NCBI GenBank assembly: GCA_947846985.1
Contig: CANTUZ010000002.1
Span: 60,840,563-60,904,562, forward strand
DNA: 64,000 nt
Direction: 5' to 3'
DNA from: Fratercula arctica
Taxonomy: Eukaryota; Chordata; Aves; Charadriiformes; Alcidae
How positions within the stretch are numbered: the stretch's first letter is position 1; each line of letters starts with the position of its first letter. The position numbers and the translations under genes were made by a program. Shown here one piece after another: positions 13,533 to 26,632 of this stretch. The notes under the pieces are model-generated. The model made no database searches, was not told the origin of the DNA, and saw nothing but the letters and a program-made list of their open reading frames with translations.

Positions 13533-15740
13533 AGATGGTGGAGTTCAGGATCCTGAGAGAAAGGAAGAGGGTAAAATGCAAGCTCACAATCCTGGATTTC
13601 AGGAGAGCAGACTTTGGCCTTTTCAGGGACCTGCCTGGGAGAGTCCCATGGGATAAGAGGCCTGAGGCGAAGAGAGGCCTAAGAAAGCTGGTTAAGATTC
13701 AAGGATCACCTCCTCCAAACTCACAAGAGCTCCATGCCAATGAAGGTGAAGTCAGGCAGAAATGCCAGGAAGCCTGTGTAGGGGGACAAGGAGCTCCTAA
13801 CTGAACTCAAGCACAAAAAGGAAGCATGCAAAGGGTGGAAGCAAGGATGGGTAACCTGGAAAGAATACAGACATATTGTCCAAGGATCCAGGGATGACGT
13901 TAGGTAAATTAAAGCCCAAATGGAATTCAATCTGGCCAGGGATGTCAAAGACAACAAAAGGGGCTTCTGTAGGTACACAGGTGACAAAAGGAAGACTATG
14001 GAAAATGTGAGCCCATTGCTCAACAAGATGGGGGACCTGGTTACACAGGACATGCAAAAAGCTTAGGTACTCAATGCTTTAGTTGCCTCAGTCTTTACTA
14101 GTAAGACCTGCCTTCAGGAATCCCAGACCCCATGCACCAAGGGGAGACTGGAGTAAGGAATATGCACCCGTGGTGGAAGAGGATCTGGTCAGAGAATACT
14201 TAAGCAAACTGGACATACGTAAGACATGGGCCCCGAGGGGCTGCACACATGAGTGTTGAGGAAGCCAGCTGATGTCATTGCAAGGCCACTCTTGATAATC
14301 TTTTCTCAATCATGGTGAGTGGGAAAAGTGCCCATGATTGGAAGAAAGCAAATGTCACTCCTATTTTCAAGAAACGCAAGAAGGAAGACCCAGGGAACTA
14401 CAGGCTGATCAGCCTCACTTCTATCCCTAGGAAGATGATGTAGCAACTAATCCTTGAAACCATTTCCAGGCACATGAAGGACAAGAACATCACCAGCAGT
14501 AGTCAGCATGGCTTCACCAAGAAGAAGTTGTGCTTGATCAATTTGATAAACTTCTGTGATGAAATGACTGGCCTGATAGATGAGGGGAGAGCAGTGGCTA
14601 GCATCTACCTGGATTCAGTAAGACCTTTAACACTGTCTTCCCATAGATACTCACAGAGAAGCTGTTGCTGTAGGGGCTGGATGAGCAGATAGTGAGGTAC
14701 ATTGAAAACTGTCTGAATAGCCAGGCCCAGAGGATGATGATCAGCAGCATGAAGTCCAGTTGAGGCCAGTAACTAGTGGTGTACCCCAGGGTCAGTACTG
14801 GGTCCAGTCCTGTTTAACATCTTTGTTAGGGATCTGGGTGATGGGGCAGAGTCTACCCACAGCAAGTTTGACACAAAAGCAAGATGACACAAAACTGGGA
14901 GGAGTGACTGATAGGCCAGAAGTTTGTGCTGCCATCCAGAGGACTGGAGAAATGCATTGATAGGAACTTCATGAAGTTCCACAAGAGGAGGCGCAAAGTC
15001 CTGCGTCTAGCGAGGAACCACCCCATGCACTAGTATATGCTGGGGACCACCCAGCTGGAAAGCAGCTTTGCTGAAAAGGACCTAGGGGTCCTGGTGGACA
15101 CCAAGTTGGGCATAAGCCAATGATGTACCCTCGTGGCAAAGGAGGCTAATGGTATCCTGGGCTGCCTTAGGCCAAGTAGTGCCAGCAGATTGAAGGAGGT
15201 GATCCTTCCCCTCTATTCAGCACTGGTGAGGCCACACCTGGATTAGTGTCCAGCTCTGGGCTCCCCAATACAAGAGAGACATGGATATTCTGGAGAGAAT
15301 CCAGCAAAGGGCCACAAAGATGATGAAAGGACTGGGGCGTCTGTCCTATGAGGAAAGACTGGGAGAGCTGTGACTGTTCAGCCTGGAAAAGCGAAGACTC
15401 AGGGGGGATGTTATCAATGTCTATAAATACTTTGGGAGGATGTAAAGAAGATGGAGCCAGGCTGTTTTCAACGATGCCCAGTGACAGGACAAGAGGCAAT
15501 AGGCATGACCTGAAATATAGGAGGTTCCCTCCAAACATCAGGAAACACTTTTTTACTGTGGGGGTGACTGAGCACTGGCACAGGTTGCCTGGGGAGATTG
15601 TGGAGTCTTCATCCCTGGAGGTATTCAAAAGCCATCTCGACATAGTCCTGGACAAGTGTCCCTGCTTGTTCATTAAGGTGGGACCATATGACCTCCAGAG
15701 GTCCCCTCCAACTTCAACCATTGTATGATTCTGTGATTAT
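13533..15740 (+). mobile_element. Long CR1 LINE, decayed, plus strand
   Basis: About 2.2 kb of CR1 reads in order from the region between endonuclease and reverse transcriptase (13533-14080), through reverse transcriptase (about 14330-14960), to the ORF2 end and the 3' tail with GGTCCCCTCCAACTTCAACC and TGTATGATTCTGTGA at 15730-15737. A clear RT block lies at 14474-14692, with SQHGFTKKKLCLINLINF and an acidic DEGRAVASIYLDS motif corresponding to the first catalytic aspartate region. The frame is broken by many stops and frameshifts, so it encodes nothing functional. Some segments near 14100-14340 appear rearranged or deleted relative to consensus. It is older than the copy at 10666. Confidence 0.9.
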
Positions 15741-18664
15741 TTTCAAGATTTTCAAGAATAAAATAATTTTAAAAGAATTTACAAGATAAAGTGGAACACA
15801 ATATTTTGCATCCTTAAAGCTAGTTATTTTATCAGTGCTTTGTGTATTTTTTTTTTTTTGCTGGTATACTTCTACAAAAGCCCTTTCTATCTTTTTTTGT
15901 TTTTACATGTATTCTACATTAACCTTTTACAGTTGTGACTGTTATTTTAATATGTCATTGCTATGCAAGTTACACTTACCAAATGTACGGTTTGCTTCCA
16001 ATATCAGTCCTAAAGAACTGTATTTGTATTATTTGCACAAAAATACTTTTTTCAAAAATTCCTCCTTTAAAATATCTTTTAATGTGTTGATCAACACTGA
16101 ACTAATTAGCACAATATACAGCCTTAGTAACAAGAGCTAATAAAATAGGCAATTTATTCAATGAATATACACATTTTTTTTTTTAATTTGAAAATAATGT
16201 AATCAGAATAAGGAATGGGAAGTAGTAAACTCATGTTAAATTAAAGATATAATAGGAAATGGGAAATCTCTTGAGTGCTTTCCCTGGCAGAAGAAAGGGA
16301 AAACAGGCTGAAAGCAAGGAGGATTGACATACACCATGTGCAATTTGCTTCAGATGTGTTTTTGGCTGACCAGCAAGAAAGCCTACCATTGGCTAAGGCT
16401 TCACCTAAGAAGGTTATTTTTCTTAGTGTGGCAGAAACCTAATCTTTTCCTGAGTTTGATATCATTTGGGCTTCTGTTGCAGCTTTTACTGTTTTGAACC
16501 AATTTTTCTCCATGGTTAAATTTATTCTTTTGAAATTCATGGTACCTGTTACCTCAGCAGCTCAGATGATTGATGGATATGTGATGACTTGAAAGCTGAA
16601 GGGCATGCCAGGAGTGCTCAGTTCAGCTGCAAATAGTGGCGGTTCCTGCTTCAGTTTGGCATGAAGTTGTTCCTTGACTGAACAGGCAGATGGACTAAGA
16701 TACTGGTTCTCAGGGATACCAAAGCTAATGGAAGGGGTTGTGAGTAAAATCTAAGAGTGGAAGATGGAGGTTTTGAAAAGCATTCTGTTCTGGCTGAGCC
16801 TGTGTGACCAGAAGAGGTTACAGTTAGCTTAAACAGATGAAGTAGTAAAAGTTTGCTATTCCAGATCCTTTTGGGTGCATCTACATTACTGTCAAATGTA
16901 GAGCTCACGCGTTTTTTTAAGTGAATCTCCTGACTGTGTCCCCTTACTGCACTTCAGTTCCCATTGTAGAGCAGTCTCAAAGCACGTAACTTGGATTGCA
17001 CTGGGAAGAAACAAAGCTGGAAGATGTGTCTAGGTGAATACCTCATGAACTCAGGGTGCCAGTTGGCATTTGATCCATAGGATCAGGCTAGCACTAAGTA
17101 AAACTTCTGAAATGTGTGTGTTGTGGAGAATGGGACCTTAACTCTTAACTGGTTCAGCCATTGGGCTACGCTGCTTGGTAATGCAGTCTTCATTTTAGGA
17201 GCGGATACGTAAACAGCTCAGCCTGCAGAGTAATCTGAGGGGTTGGTAACGTCTACTGTGAGAGAAGGAAGAATAAACCAAGTCTGTTCATAGATGATAT
17301 GTGTCCATTTGTACATGTTTTTTTGAGTAAAGAGCTTGCTTTAAGTGTTAAACTTGAAGTTTTCTAAGCAAAGGAATAATCTGCTCTCTTCGTGTGTTTG
17401 GAGAAGCAGGACTTTGTGTACATGAGTTGTCAATGACATTAGCATTTAAAATTCACTTGTTTTCACATGAATGGCTCTGAATATTGGCTGCCTGCTTCAT
17501 ATAAGACACAACATAGGAGACAATGAACACAACAATGAAGAACGTAGTTAATACTTTTTCCATTGCTGTGTTTTCTTGTCCTGTATACTTTTAGCTCTCT
17601 TCTGATTTGGATTTAAAATTTTTAAAATAGTGATCTTATTACATTTTTAAATATGTTTTTATTATTTTTGTCAAGCCTCAGCATCAGGACAGGCAGAAAA
17701 AGCTGTCCATAAACATGCTTAGATATATCAAATACCAGAAATAAAAATAAGAGGAGAAACATATGAAAGAATAGAAAATTAGTTTTAGAGAACCATCGGG
17801 TATTGGAAGGTTTATTTTCTCCTTGTACTGGGAATTGCTATTGTTATTATGTTCACTTTTTCCATCATCTTGGTCAGTGTGAGCCAACTTTTATTATTGA
17901 TGAGAACTAGACATGATTTCAGTGTCTGATTTCACCTTCTGGTGTCTGTGAAGATGACTGGGGAGGCTTTGTTCTCCAGATTGTTCTGCTTTTATGTGGC
18001 AGAAAGTCTTTCCTCTCTGCTGTCGGTAGCACAGCTCCTCTGCTTGAGATACTCAAATGCCAGTGAAAATAAGAAACTTCTCAGGAGTCTGCTCATCAGG
18101 TATACTGAGTCCTACCCTACTGCTGGTAGGGTTGATGGGGTGGTTGGTGGTAGTTTTTGAACGAGAGCACCTCATCTGTCTGCTTCAAAGTAGAAGAAAG
18201 CAAGCGTTTATTTGTAATGCAATTTAAGAAGGAAACATGTTGCAGCTGATCAAGATTTGGCTCTAGACATGTTTTTGAAAGTGAGGCCCAAGGGTAATAT
18301 TTTGTTATCATTACCTGTGTACTTGCTCAGAATCCTTTGATGCCTCCATTCCCTTGGGCTCTGGCGTGTGTGAAACATCAGAGGACAGCTGCGTGACACC
18401 AGTCCTCTGCTGGTGTGATGTGTTTTAAATGAAGACAGAAACTCACCAGCACGCTTAGGCTGGGGGTGCTCTGCCTGCTGCCAGGAGGAAGCAGGAGCCC
18501 ATCAGAGGGGTGGGCTCCTCATTCTGCTTGCTATTCCACACAGGGTCTGTCTTACAAGCTTGTTTTTCAGAAGTACCTTTGTACTCCCATGCGAACAGCG
18601 AAAAACATTAAGACTTCTATGTCCCTCATAGACAGCATTTTTCTGTCTCCTTTTAAGAGTAATA

Positions 18665-18717
18665 TTAAAACTTTAGTCTTACCTAGCTATTTTAAAACTT
18701 TAGACTTACCTAGCTAT
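18665..18717. repeat. 27-bp tandem duplication
   Basis: Copies at 18665-18690 and 18692-18717 differ at one of 26 positions and are separated by one T. It is a local slippage or repair duplication. Confidence 0.9.
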
Positions 18718-21089
18718 TGATCGGTTTCTGCTCAGTTACAATAATTTGCTGGGTTTACACTGCACTATCCTTAAGAAACAGTTATTTTAAACAGGGTGAA
18801 AATGCTGACCTTAGAGATGCTTACGTATATGTATTTGATTTAGTTATCCTTGCATTTAAGCCTGTTCATACTTTGATACAAATAATTTATTTTTCTTTTT
18901 TGGGTTTCTGGGTGGAGTGAGGAGAGAGATGACCATTGTTTATTAAGTGTGGTCCACAGTGTGTTTATTTTCATCCCAACTTCCTCTGGCCAAATCTAAG
19001 ACAAAAGTCATGAGAGAGGTCATATATATGCCTCCTTGGCCTCAAAAAGTCTGCCCATGAGTGCCAAAGGGGACTATGTGGCAATGAGAGGGCTTTTTAC
19101 AGCTAGCATCATGGCTGAAATCTGAACGCTTGTACTCTTTTGGACTTGTGGTGAGTTGTTGCTGTAGCTTTATTTCATGAGAATAACTCCAGATACATCA
19201 GCTGAACTAAAAATATTACTGAGTCATTTACTGTTGGCACTTAAAAATTTTTTTTTTCTAGTGTGCGCACTCACTAAATAAATGTATAAGATTACGCTAC
19301 CTGAAGTAGACATATGTATAAACTTAATGCCAGTCAGAGCCATAACTGAATATACCAAGGGGTCGGTATAGTTTTAATTAGGAGCATATTAGGCTAATCA
19401 TCAAGAATCATGTAATTTAATAAATTGTATCAGTTTGCCAGCCTATTCTGACCTCACTCTGTACATCCAGTTAATGCTAAAACGTGAGCTAGAAAATGCT
19501 AATGACTTCTATGTGTTAAAATTAAGAGTGCGTGGGTGGAAATTTTGAAACATTTTTCCTGCTGAGGTATAATGTTTCTCCGAGCATTTCAACGCTGCAT
19601 ATAAATGAACAAAGTAGCTCACTGCACTATTTGATTTAGAAGACAGGATTTATCTATCTAAAATTGGAGACACTTGAAAGCATCAGTATGTTTGACAGTT
19701 AGACCCATAGCCTGTTTTGTTGGTCTAAAATATAATCTTAGGAATATCTAGTTTTATCCATCAAGGATGACTAGAGTTATCCCTTTTGACATGAAGGGTT
19801 GGACAAAATTGCATGGTCTTGCAGGTAAACAAGGAGTTAGAGTTAAAATCTAGTTTTTTGAGTTTGAAAATTTAAAAAGGAACCATGGCCTTTTAAAAGG
19901 AATGTGCAAAGTCCTGAACTCTAGGGTAAAAGTCAAGTCTTTTTGTTCCTTGTTGCCCCAATCAGTTATGTCCAAAAAACCTCTTTCAAAGCTTCTTTTC
20001 AGAGCTAAGTGCCCTTTAGTGAGCCTGTGCCTCTTTTTTCCTTCTTTCTTCTCTTTACTGCTCTTTTCTTCCCCTCCTCCCTTGACCCAAACCTGCACAA
20101 AGCAATATCCATGACAAGAAATGACAAAACACTTGCATGTGTTTGGCACATGCTTTCATTCTCATTGGGACATTTGCTGATCTGGGGTTGCCAGCCTCTC
20201 TTGTTTTATGAAAAATGTTTCATTCAGCTCTGTAAAATACAGGAAGTGGTTATCACTACAGATCCACATCTCTGAACTCTAGGGAAACACTGACCTGGAT
20301 TATAAGCATTTTTTCCTACTCTTCAGTTTTATAAACATCATTTTTAAATCTAGAAAATCCAGGGTCCAGACAAAGAGATTTCACCGCCCCTTAAGAAACC
20401 TAAAAACCTTTCTCTGATTTCAAGAGCCCTTTCAAGGTAGGAATAAGTTTTTATATGCATCAGCTGAAGAATCATTGGAAACTCCATGCTGTTCTAACAC
20501 AGTTTCCACCCATCTGTGGTGGTAACAGATTACAGCAAATTGTCTTGCACTCAGTTTTCCCACAGGAAATTTTAGGGCTGTATTTGAATCAGGAAACATT
20601 TTACGAACAGTTTTAATCCACAGTGTGCCAAGAGGTAGGAATGGTGATGTATTCCATGGAAGATGTCTATGTTCTCAACTAACGTGACTTTATTTTCCTC
20701 TACACACCTGTTTCTTACCACTAATATTTTCAGCAACATGTTTTTGCAGTGACATTTCATTCTTTTGTCAGGCTTGTGCCCCTGTGGTCTCAAAATATTT
20801 AATAATCTTAATTTTTTCCCTCTTGACAGTAAACAGGTACACATTACTTACTCTTGTACTCATAAAATTCAGGAATTTTATGAGTCAGGAATAATCACTG
20901 AGTTTCAGGAATTAGAGATGCTTGGAAGATTTTTATTGAAAATTGCATTGCTGTGCATTCATCTATGAATGCAGGTGAATACAGGAGCATGCGGAATACT
21001 TTATATTTGTAGACCGAGTCCTGAGCAATGTGGTTTTCCTCAACAATATCAAAGCCACAGTAAAACTAACAAACCTCCTTGAGTAACAA

Positions 21090-21103
21090 GAGCACCACCT
21101 TCT
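21090..21103 (-). promoter_or_regulatory. Possible CTCF site, minus strand
   Basis: Read on the minus strand, CCAGAAGGTGGTGC matches 12 of 14 positions of the CTCF core. It faces the plus-strand candidate at 11266. It is weak on sequence alone. Confidence 0.22.
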
Positions 21104-22887
21104 GGCACTGAAGAAGAGAGGTAACAAAAATCTGAGTGGCTTTAGGAATATCTCCTAGAGGTAATATCAAAAGCTTGCACCTTTTCTTGCAGGTAGAATC
21201 TGTTTTCTAGTGAAAATAGGGTTAAAAGGCAGGATATTGAAAGAGAATGATAACCAGAATTTTTGTAAGAAAAGGGGAACAGAGAAAACCACAAGGGTAA
21301 AACCTGGGGTCAGGGCTGAGGAGATGCCAGTAGACATGGGAAACCATAAGAGGAGGGAGAAGCACAAGGTCTGCAAGGGTCTACAGGTGTTTTGAGGGGC
21401 CTATGAAAGCAGAGAGCCTTACAGCCAGTGAGGGAGAAAATTTAGTGGTCTTTCCTATGGGGCAGGTGCCTGAAGGGAGTGCAGTGTTTAGTACATCATT
21501 ACTCCATCCAAAATGATTCCTGCCAGAGATATTTTTCTTTTTTTTTTTTCTTTTTACTCCCATCTTTAGTCTTTCCATCCTACTATTCTGGTAAAAATCT
21601 GGTTTATATAAACTCTGGATATATGTTTGTAGATATACTCATGCCTATGAATCTATACTTTGGCTATACTGTTCTTGTACAGAATCTGGTATGCTTTTGT
21701 TTTGAGAAGAATTCCTTATTATTTTGCATAGGTATAATAATATGCTATGTTTAGCAATCCAGTTCACAGACCAGTGCCATCTGTTGTTAAGATTGCCTGC
21801 CTCACACCTAATAACTTGTGCTGCACTGTAACAATTCACCGCTGAAAATAATTTTTTTCTTGTTTATTTTTATTACTTATCTTGTTGTAATAAAGCCATC
21901 CTTTACCACAGCTAATGGTGTGCAGATGGTTGTCATCATGCTACTTTGCTATTAAAACCATAAATAACAGAGAAAACAATGATATTATGCTAGTAGCTGA
22001 GCAACTTCATCTCAGTTTTCTATTATAGTTTCCTGGGATTTCAGTGTGTATATTTATTTTTATGTCTTAAGGCAAGTTTATTCTTTACTGCAAAATTTCC
22101 AGGCTGTGTAATTTCTGCATTCTCATCACAATTTTTTCCAGTTACTTCAGTACTTTCTCAGCCAACACTTCTGTAGTGCTTGACCCCATATGTTTTGTGT
22201 TCTGAGGCTTTTTAGAAAAGGAAGCCAAGGGACTGCAGATTCCCTAAGCCAGTTTGCTGCCCTTGATTTTGTGTTTGTATACATCATGGGTTTAGGCAGA
22301 TATGGGCTAAATGCCACCCTTACTGTATCCACGCAGCTTTTTGATTGCCTTGGAACATGGGTAGAGAAAACTCATGTCTGGCTGCAAGAGAGTGCCTAGG
22401 CTTTCCCTGTTTGGAGACCTACATATTGGATCAAACTTCCCAGAAAAACAAGACCTGGAACCAATTTCTCCTGAATTTTTATGAGTTTTAGCTTCCAACT
22501 CAGACTTAAGCATGCAGCTCCATTTCTAGAAAAAAGTACTGTATAAAATCATGTACGATAGCTAAGGCTTTCTGCTTCTCCTGTTGTCTTCTTTATCAGC
22601 TTTTTCCCACACTTAAGGTGTTATCTCCATCTTTTCAAGAGTTGTTCATGACCAGTAGCCCAAAACATCTAACATTGCTATTATGTCCAATATATATCAC
22701 CTCAATAATGGATTAGATATAGTTTGCAGAGCTCACATATTGACACTGTATTTAGCAGTGCACTGCATACTAGCATTTAGCTTTCTGTAAAATACAGTGA
22801 GCTCTCTGTAAGATCTTGTAACAGAATATTAGCACTAGATGTAGCTACAGCATCTGGCTGTTTTCCAGCCTATTCCCCTTATCAACA

Positions 22888-23041
22888 ATGGACAGCACAG
22901 GAAGTAACAAATGTAGATTGCAACGAAAGGAAATTCAGGTTAGATTTGGGGAAAACCAGCTTTTGTGATAGCGATATTGAAGTATTGAAAGAGATTAAGA
23001 AGGTCGTGAATCCTTCATTTTTGGATGTCTTTTACAAATAT
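22888..23041 (+). mobile_element. Old CR1 LINE 3'-region fragment
   Basis: Recognisable CR1 3' blocks appear in order: GACAGCACAGGAAGTAACAA, then 'attgcaacgaaaggaaattc', 'aggttagatttggggaaaac', and a degraded 'ggaggtcgtgaattcttcat' block near 23001-23025. The terminal octamer tail is gone. It is strongly diverged, so it is an early insertion. The call is by remembered consensus. Confidence 0.6.
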
Positions 23042-26000
23042 GCTATAAATATTGTGGTTCCTGCCTTTGGGTACCAGAGAGAGAATTAGATCACTTCTGG
23101 ATTCAAGCACTGTGATTTTATTGTATTTTAGGAAAAAAACTTCTATCTTGTGGGTTTTGGTTTTTTTTCTCCTTTTTAAGCAGCTACAGTAGTTTACAGA
23201 AGGAAGAAGGAAGGAGACCAGACAGTGTTCATTAGAAATAGGTTAATGCAATGAGTGGTGTGTATGAGTCTAGTAACCTGTCCTGTCCATACTGGCAGCC
23301 AGACTGTGTTTGAACAAGTAATTTTCAATAAACAGTTAGAAAGATGTATGAGGTAAGACTGTCGTACCGCTCAGCATGGGCATTTTAAAACAATGTTTGA
23401 AAAGGTCAATGTGACCACTTCTTTGGGATGCAGCAGTATTTGTCAGCTGATCAGAGCTGAGTATTTCCTCTGTGTTTTGACCTGGACATGCCTGTATCAT
23501 AGCAAAACTCTGCAGCAGTTCTCGCCTCAAGGGGAAAGTCTGAACTCTTCACAGGTAACCAAGAAAGTGTGTGCTCCACATAAGGCATTGTCAAGAGCAA
23601 AATAATGACTACTTTCTTTGATTTATCCTATGCCAAAGTTTACTTTCACAGTATCAATGACAAGTCTGAAATATGTTATTAAATATATTTGATATCTATG
23701 GTGAGAGTAATGCAGAGGAAGAAGGGAAGGGTAAGTTCCCTCTTTGTAAAATGGGATAGTAAAGCTGTTTGAATCAGGCCCTACAGATGAGTCTAATAAT
23801 TACTTAATAAGCACATTGCATTCTATTTGGAATCATGGAAAAATCTTAGGGTATTTTGTTACCGGTCTGTTCATAATAAGTGAATGAATCTTGCTCATTT
23901 AGAATAAAGAGGTAAAACTGCACCCAGGTGTTTCTACTTGCAAACCTTCAGTGAGTTACTGAAGTGCTACTGCCCTTTCCTTCCTGTAGGGAAAGACTAG
24001 AAATCCCTTTGTTAAGCACTATGCTTTTTTTCTGCCTGCTGGTCTTATTTGTTTGGTTCTTAGTGACATTCACGGTGTAGACTGGCACCCAGCTCTGTAA
24101 TAACGAAGTAGCTCTTCAGTCAGACTCTGTTGTAACCCATGTTTTCAGAGCTATCACAGCAAGGATTTTTTATCAAGAGGAAAAAGACTTCTGAGATGTT
24201 GCCCTAGGGCACCTTTTCCATACCATGCTTGGGTGTAGCAAACATTTATTAGGTGTGTATATTAAGTTTATATTGCTAACAATCTCTGCTGTAAGCCTTT
24301 CCCTAGTGTTTAATAGAAAATATTCCTAGTTCCACGTGTTTCATTATCCACTTCTCCCATCATAGCACCAATGCAAATGTGACACTTGAGTCTTCAGAAG
24401 GCAGGCCAAAGCAGTTGGGTAAGATGGCAAAAGCTGAGTAGGTGCATCCAAGTGCTCCGAGATTGATGCTGGCAGCCAACGGGGAAGCCATAGCTTAGAC
24501 AACTTTGTGGTAATTCAAATACCACACAAGCAAATTTTTTAGAACATCAGTTTCCCACAGGGACATAAAATCTTTTGGTTCCCAAGTGAAAAAAAAGAAA
24601 ATGCGTTGTATTATTTTTAACTGAGGGAGGCAGGGAAGAGTTTACTGAGGAAGGCTGTAAGATGGCCATGATGAGTCAAAAACTCAGTTGTCGTTGGCCC
24701 TGCACTGATCATGTTTTTGCAGTAAAAGTAGAGATTACTCTGGGATTCAGAAGAAGCTTAGAAGAAAGGCTTTTTTCATCTTCACTTGTGATGATTCGAT
24801 GATGATGCAAATGATTTGATTCATGACTCAAGGCTAGTTGTGTGACTTTCTGGATAGTTTATCTGCCAGAAAAACGAATGTAATACTAAATTGTAAGAAT
24901 AATATTAATTTGAAGGCCTGACCGTAACAGTAATTTTCAGAGCAAAAAACTTAAATATGTTTTATCTGTGCCTCAATGTCATTCACTTTTTATCCTTATC
25001 TCAACATATTCTTTTCAGATTCAGGCATTCCATCAGATATTTAGATCTCAATCTTTCTGGTCATCTGTGAATGTACTGTTTCAGGGTACAGGGAGCCTTG
25101 TACCCCAGGGTACAAGGTTCAGGGACTGAATCCTTGCAATTTTGTTTTCTGGTGCTCTACAGACTGATTACTTCATTGCTTTCTAGCATTCTTTCAGAGT
25201 TTGAAACAGATCTGACAAAAATTGAATACCTTTCTGGTTTAGCCACTGTGTGGTACTGCATGGTTCTGGCATTCATCACCTTGACAGCTATTCTTTGGTT
25301 AGTGTAATTAAGTATCGGTTGGACCTCCAGCCTCGTCAGTGGAAACAGTGATATTTTTTTTCTGTGATCCGATTATTTCTTTTTCTGTCATGCAGTCCAA
25401 GTGAATTTTCTGTTTCTTAAATCTCTTTATAATTCTGTTTGGTTTGTTTCTTTCTATTAGATTTGCTAGCAGGTTATGTTTACTTCTTGGCTTTCTGAAC
25501 TCTTTCAAACTGTTTGCTGATCACTGTAGGGTTTTTGTGGGATAGTTACTTTCCTCTCTTTCCCTTCCTGCCCTAATTGCTACTTTCACTGTCCTCTTTT
25601 CAGTTCTCTTACCTGCACACTTTTCTCAGCCACTTCTGCTGCATAGGCACAAGGCATGTGAACATCAGTTAAATAGAAATATGTGCTGAATGAACCTTAC
25701 TGTCTAGCAGGTGAAGGGAACAGACCACACATGGAGTTATTCGTGAACAGAAGCACTTTTGCTTCTCTGCACTTTGTGAGCTGCAAGTGTAGCTCTTGTT
25801 GCTCTGAATTCATGTCATCGGTTAATTATCATTATTTATTCTCTGTGAGCAGCGCTCCTTGTTGGAAAAACTGTTTCCACCAAAATTGAAACTCCATTTG
25901 AAAACTAAATCCCGAGATACATATTCTTCCAAATTTGCACATTCACCAAAAAACACAGGAGTTAAAAAATAAAAATGAAAGAAAAAACTGCCTATTTTTT

Positions 26001-26469
26001 CCCTATCATTTTACTAACGCTGACATGCTAAAACTTGTGCTTAACATAAAAGTTATTGCCAGGTAATTTGAGCCAGTGACTAAAACCCCAAAACTCCCAG
26101 AGACACTTATTAAAAAATTATTCTGGTTTTCTTAATTTCTTATGTTTTCATATTTTTTTTTCATTTAGTTTATTATCATTGGACTAACCAACCTTGGTTT
26201 AGTCAGTTTTGAAAATTGACCAATTTTACATTGAATCTCTTGTCCCTGTTACACTGATCTATAAACCACATATTGTAGCTTTCCCCTCGCTCTTCTCCTT
26301 ATAATACCTGTTCTTTCTTCTACAGGTTGCATGCTTTTTTTTCCCCTTAATCTAAGCAGAACCTTTCTTCAAGCTCTGAACCTCTTGGTTGTCATCTTCA
26401 GAGTCTTTTGTATTCTTCCTGTCAGACTCTTTGTTCAGAGAGTCATCTTGGCTTTCGTTAAAGTGCATA
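23042..26469. other. Intergenic, no gene seen
   Basis: Unique AT-rich sequence with no recognisable gene or repeat. Open frames are at most 78 codons. Confidence 0.6.
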
Positions 26470-26632
26470 TCATAAAAGAAAAATGGAAGTCACCTAGTCC
26501 AATTCCCTCACACTATTGTGGCATTGTTCCTTACTTAGTATTTTTCAATACTTTGTCTATTTTTAAATATCGAAAGATACAAAGGTGTTAGTTACTTGTA
26601 TTAGAAAATTATACAGTAGCTTGATAGCTCCC
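26470..26632 (-). mobile_element. Possible ancient CR1 LINE fragment, minus strand
   Basis: The order AAGTCACCTAGTCCAATTCC, 'ggcattgttccttacttagt', 'caatactttgtctattttta' and a final 'gatagctccct' parallels the reverse complement of old amniote CR1 3' ends ('aggtcatctagtccaa... attgttccctac... tgctttgtctagttttaaat... taatagctct'). Divergence is high and the tail is absent. It is the least certain of the CR1 calls. Confidence 0.45.

Larger units (their letters stand above)
15741..22887. other. Intergenic, no gene seen
   Basis: Unique AT-rich sequence. It holds a 27-bp-period duplication at 18665-18717 and a minus-strand CTCF-like motif at 21090-21103. No open frame over 101 codons and no recognisable domain. 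Confidence 0.6.

Noticed and set aside
15167..15721. A 184-codon open frame on the minus strand.
   Set aside because: It is antisense to the CR1 copy at 13533-15740, whose recognisable features are on the plus strand.
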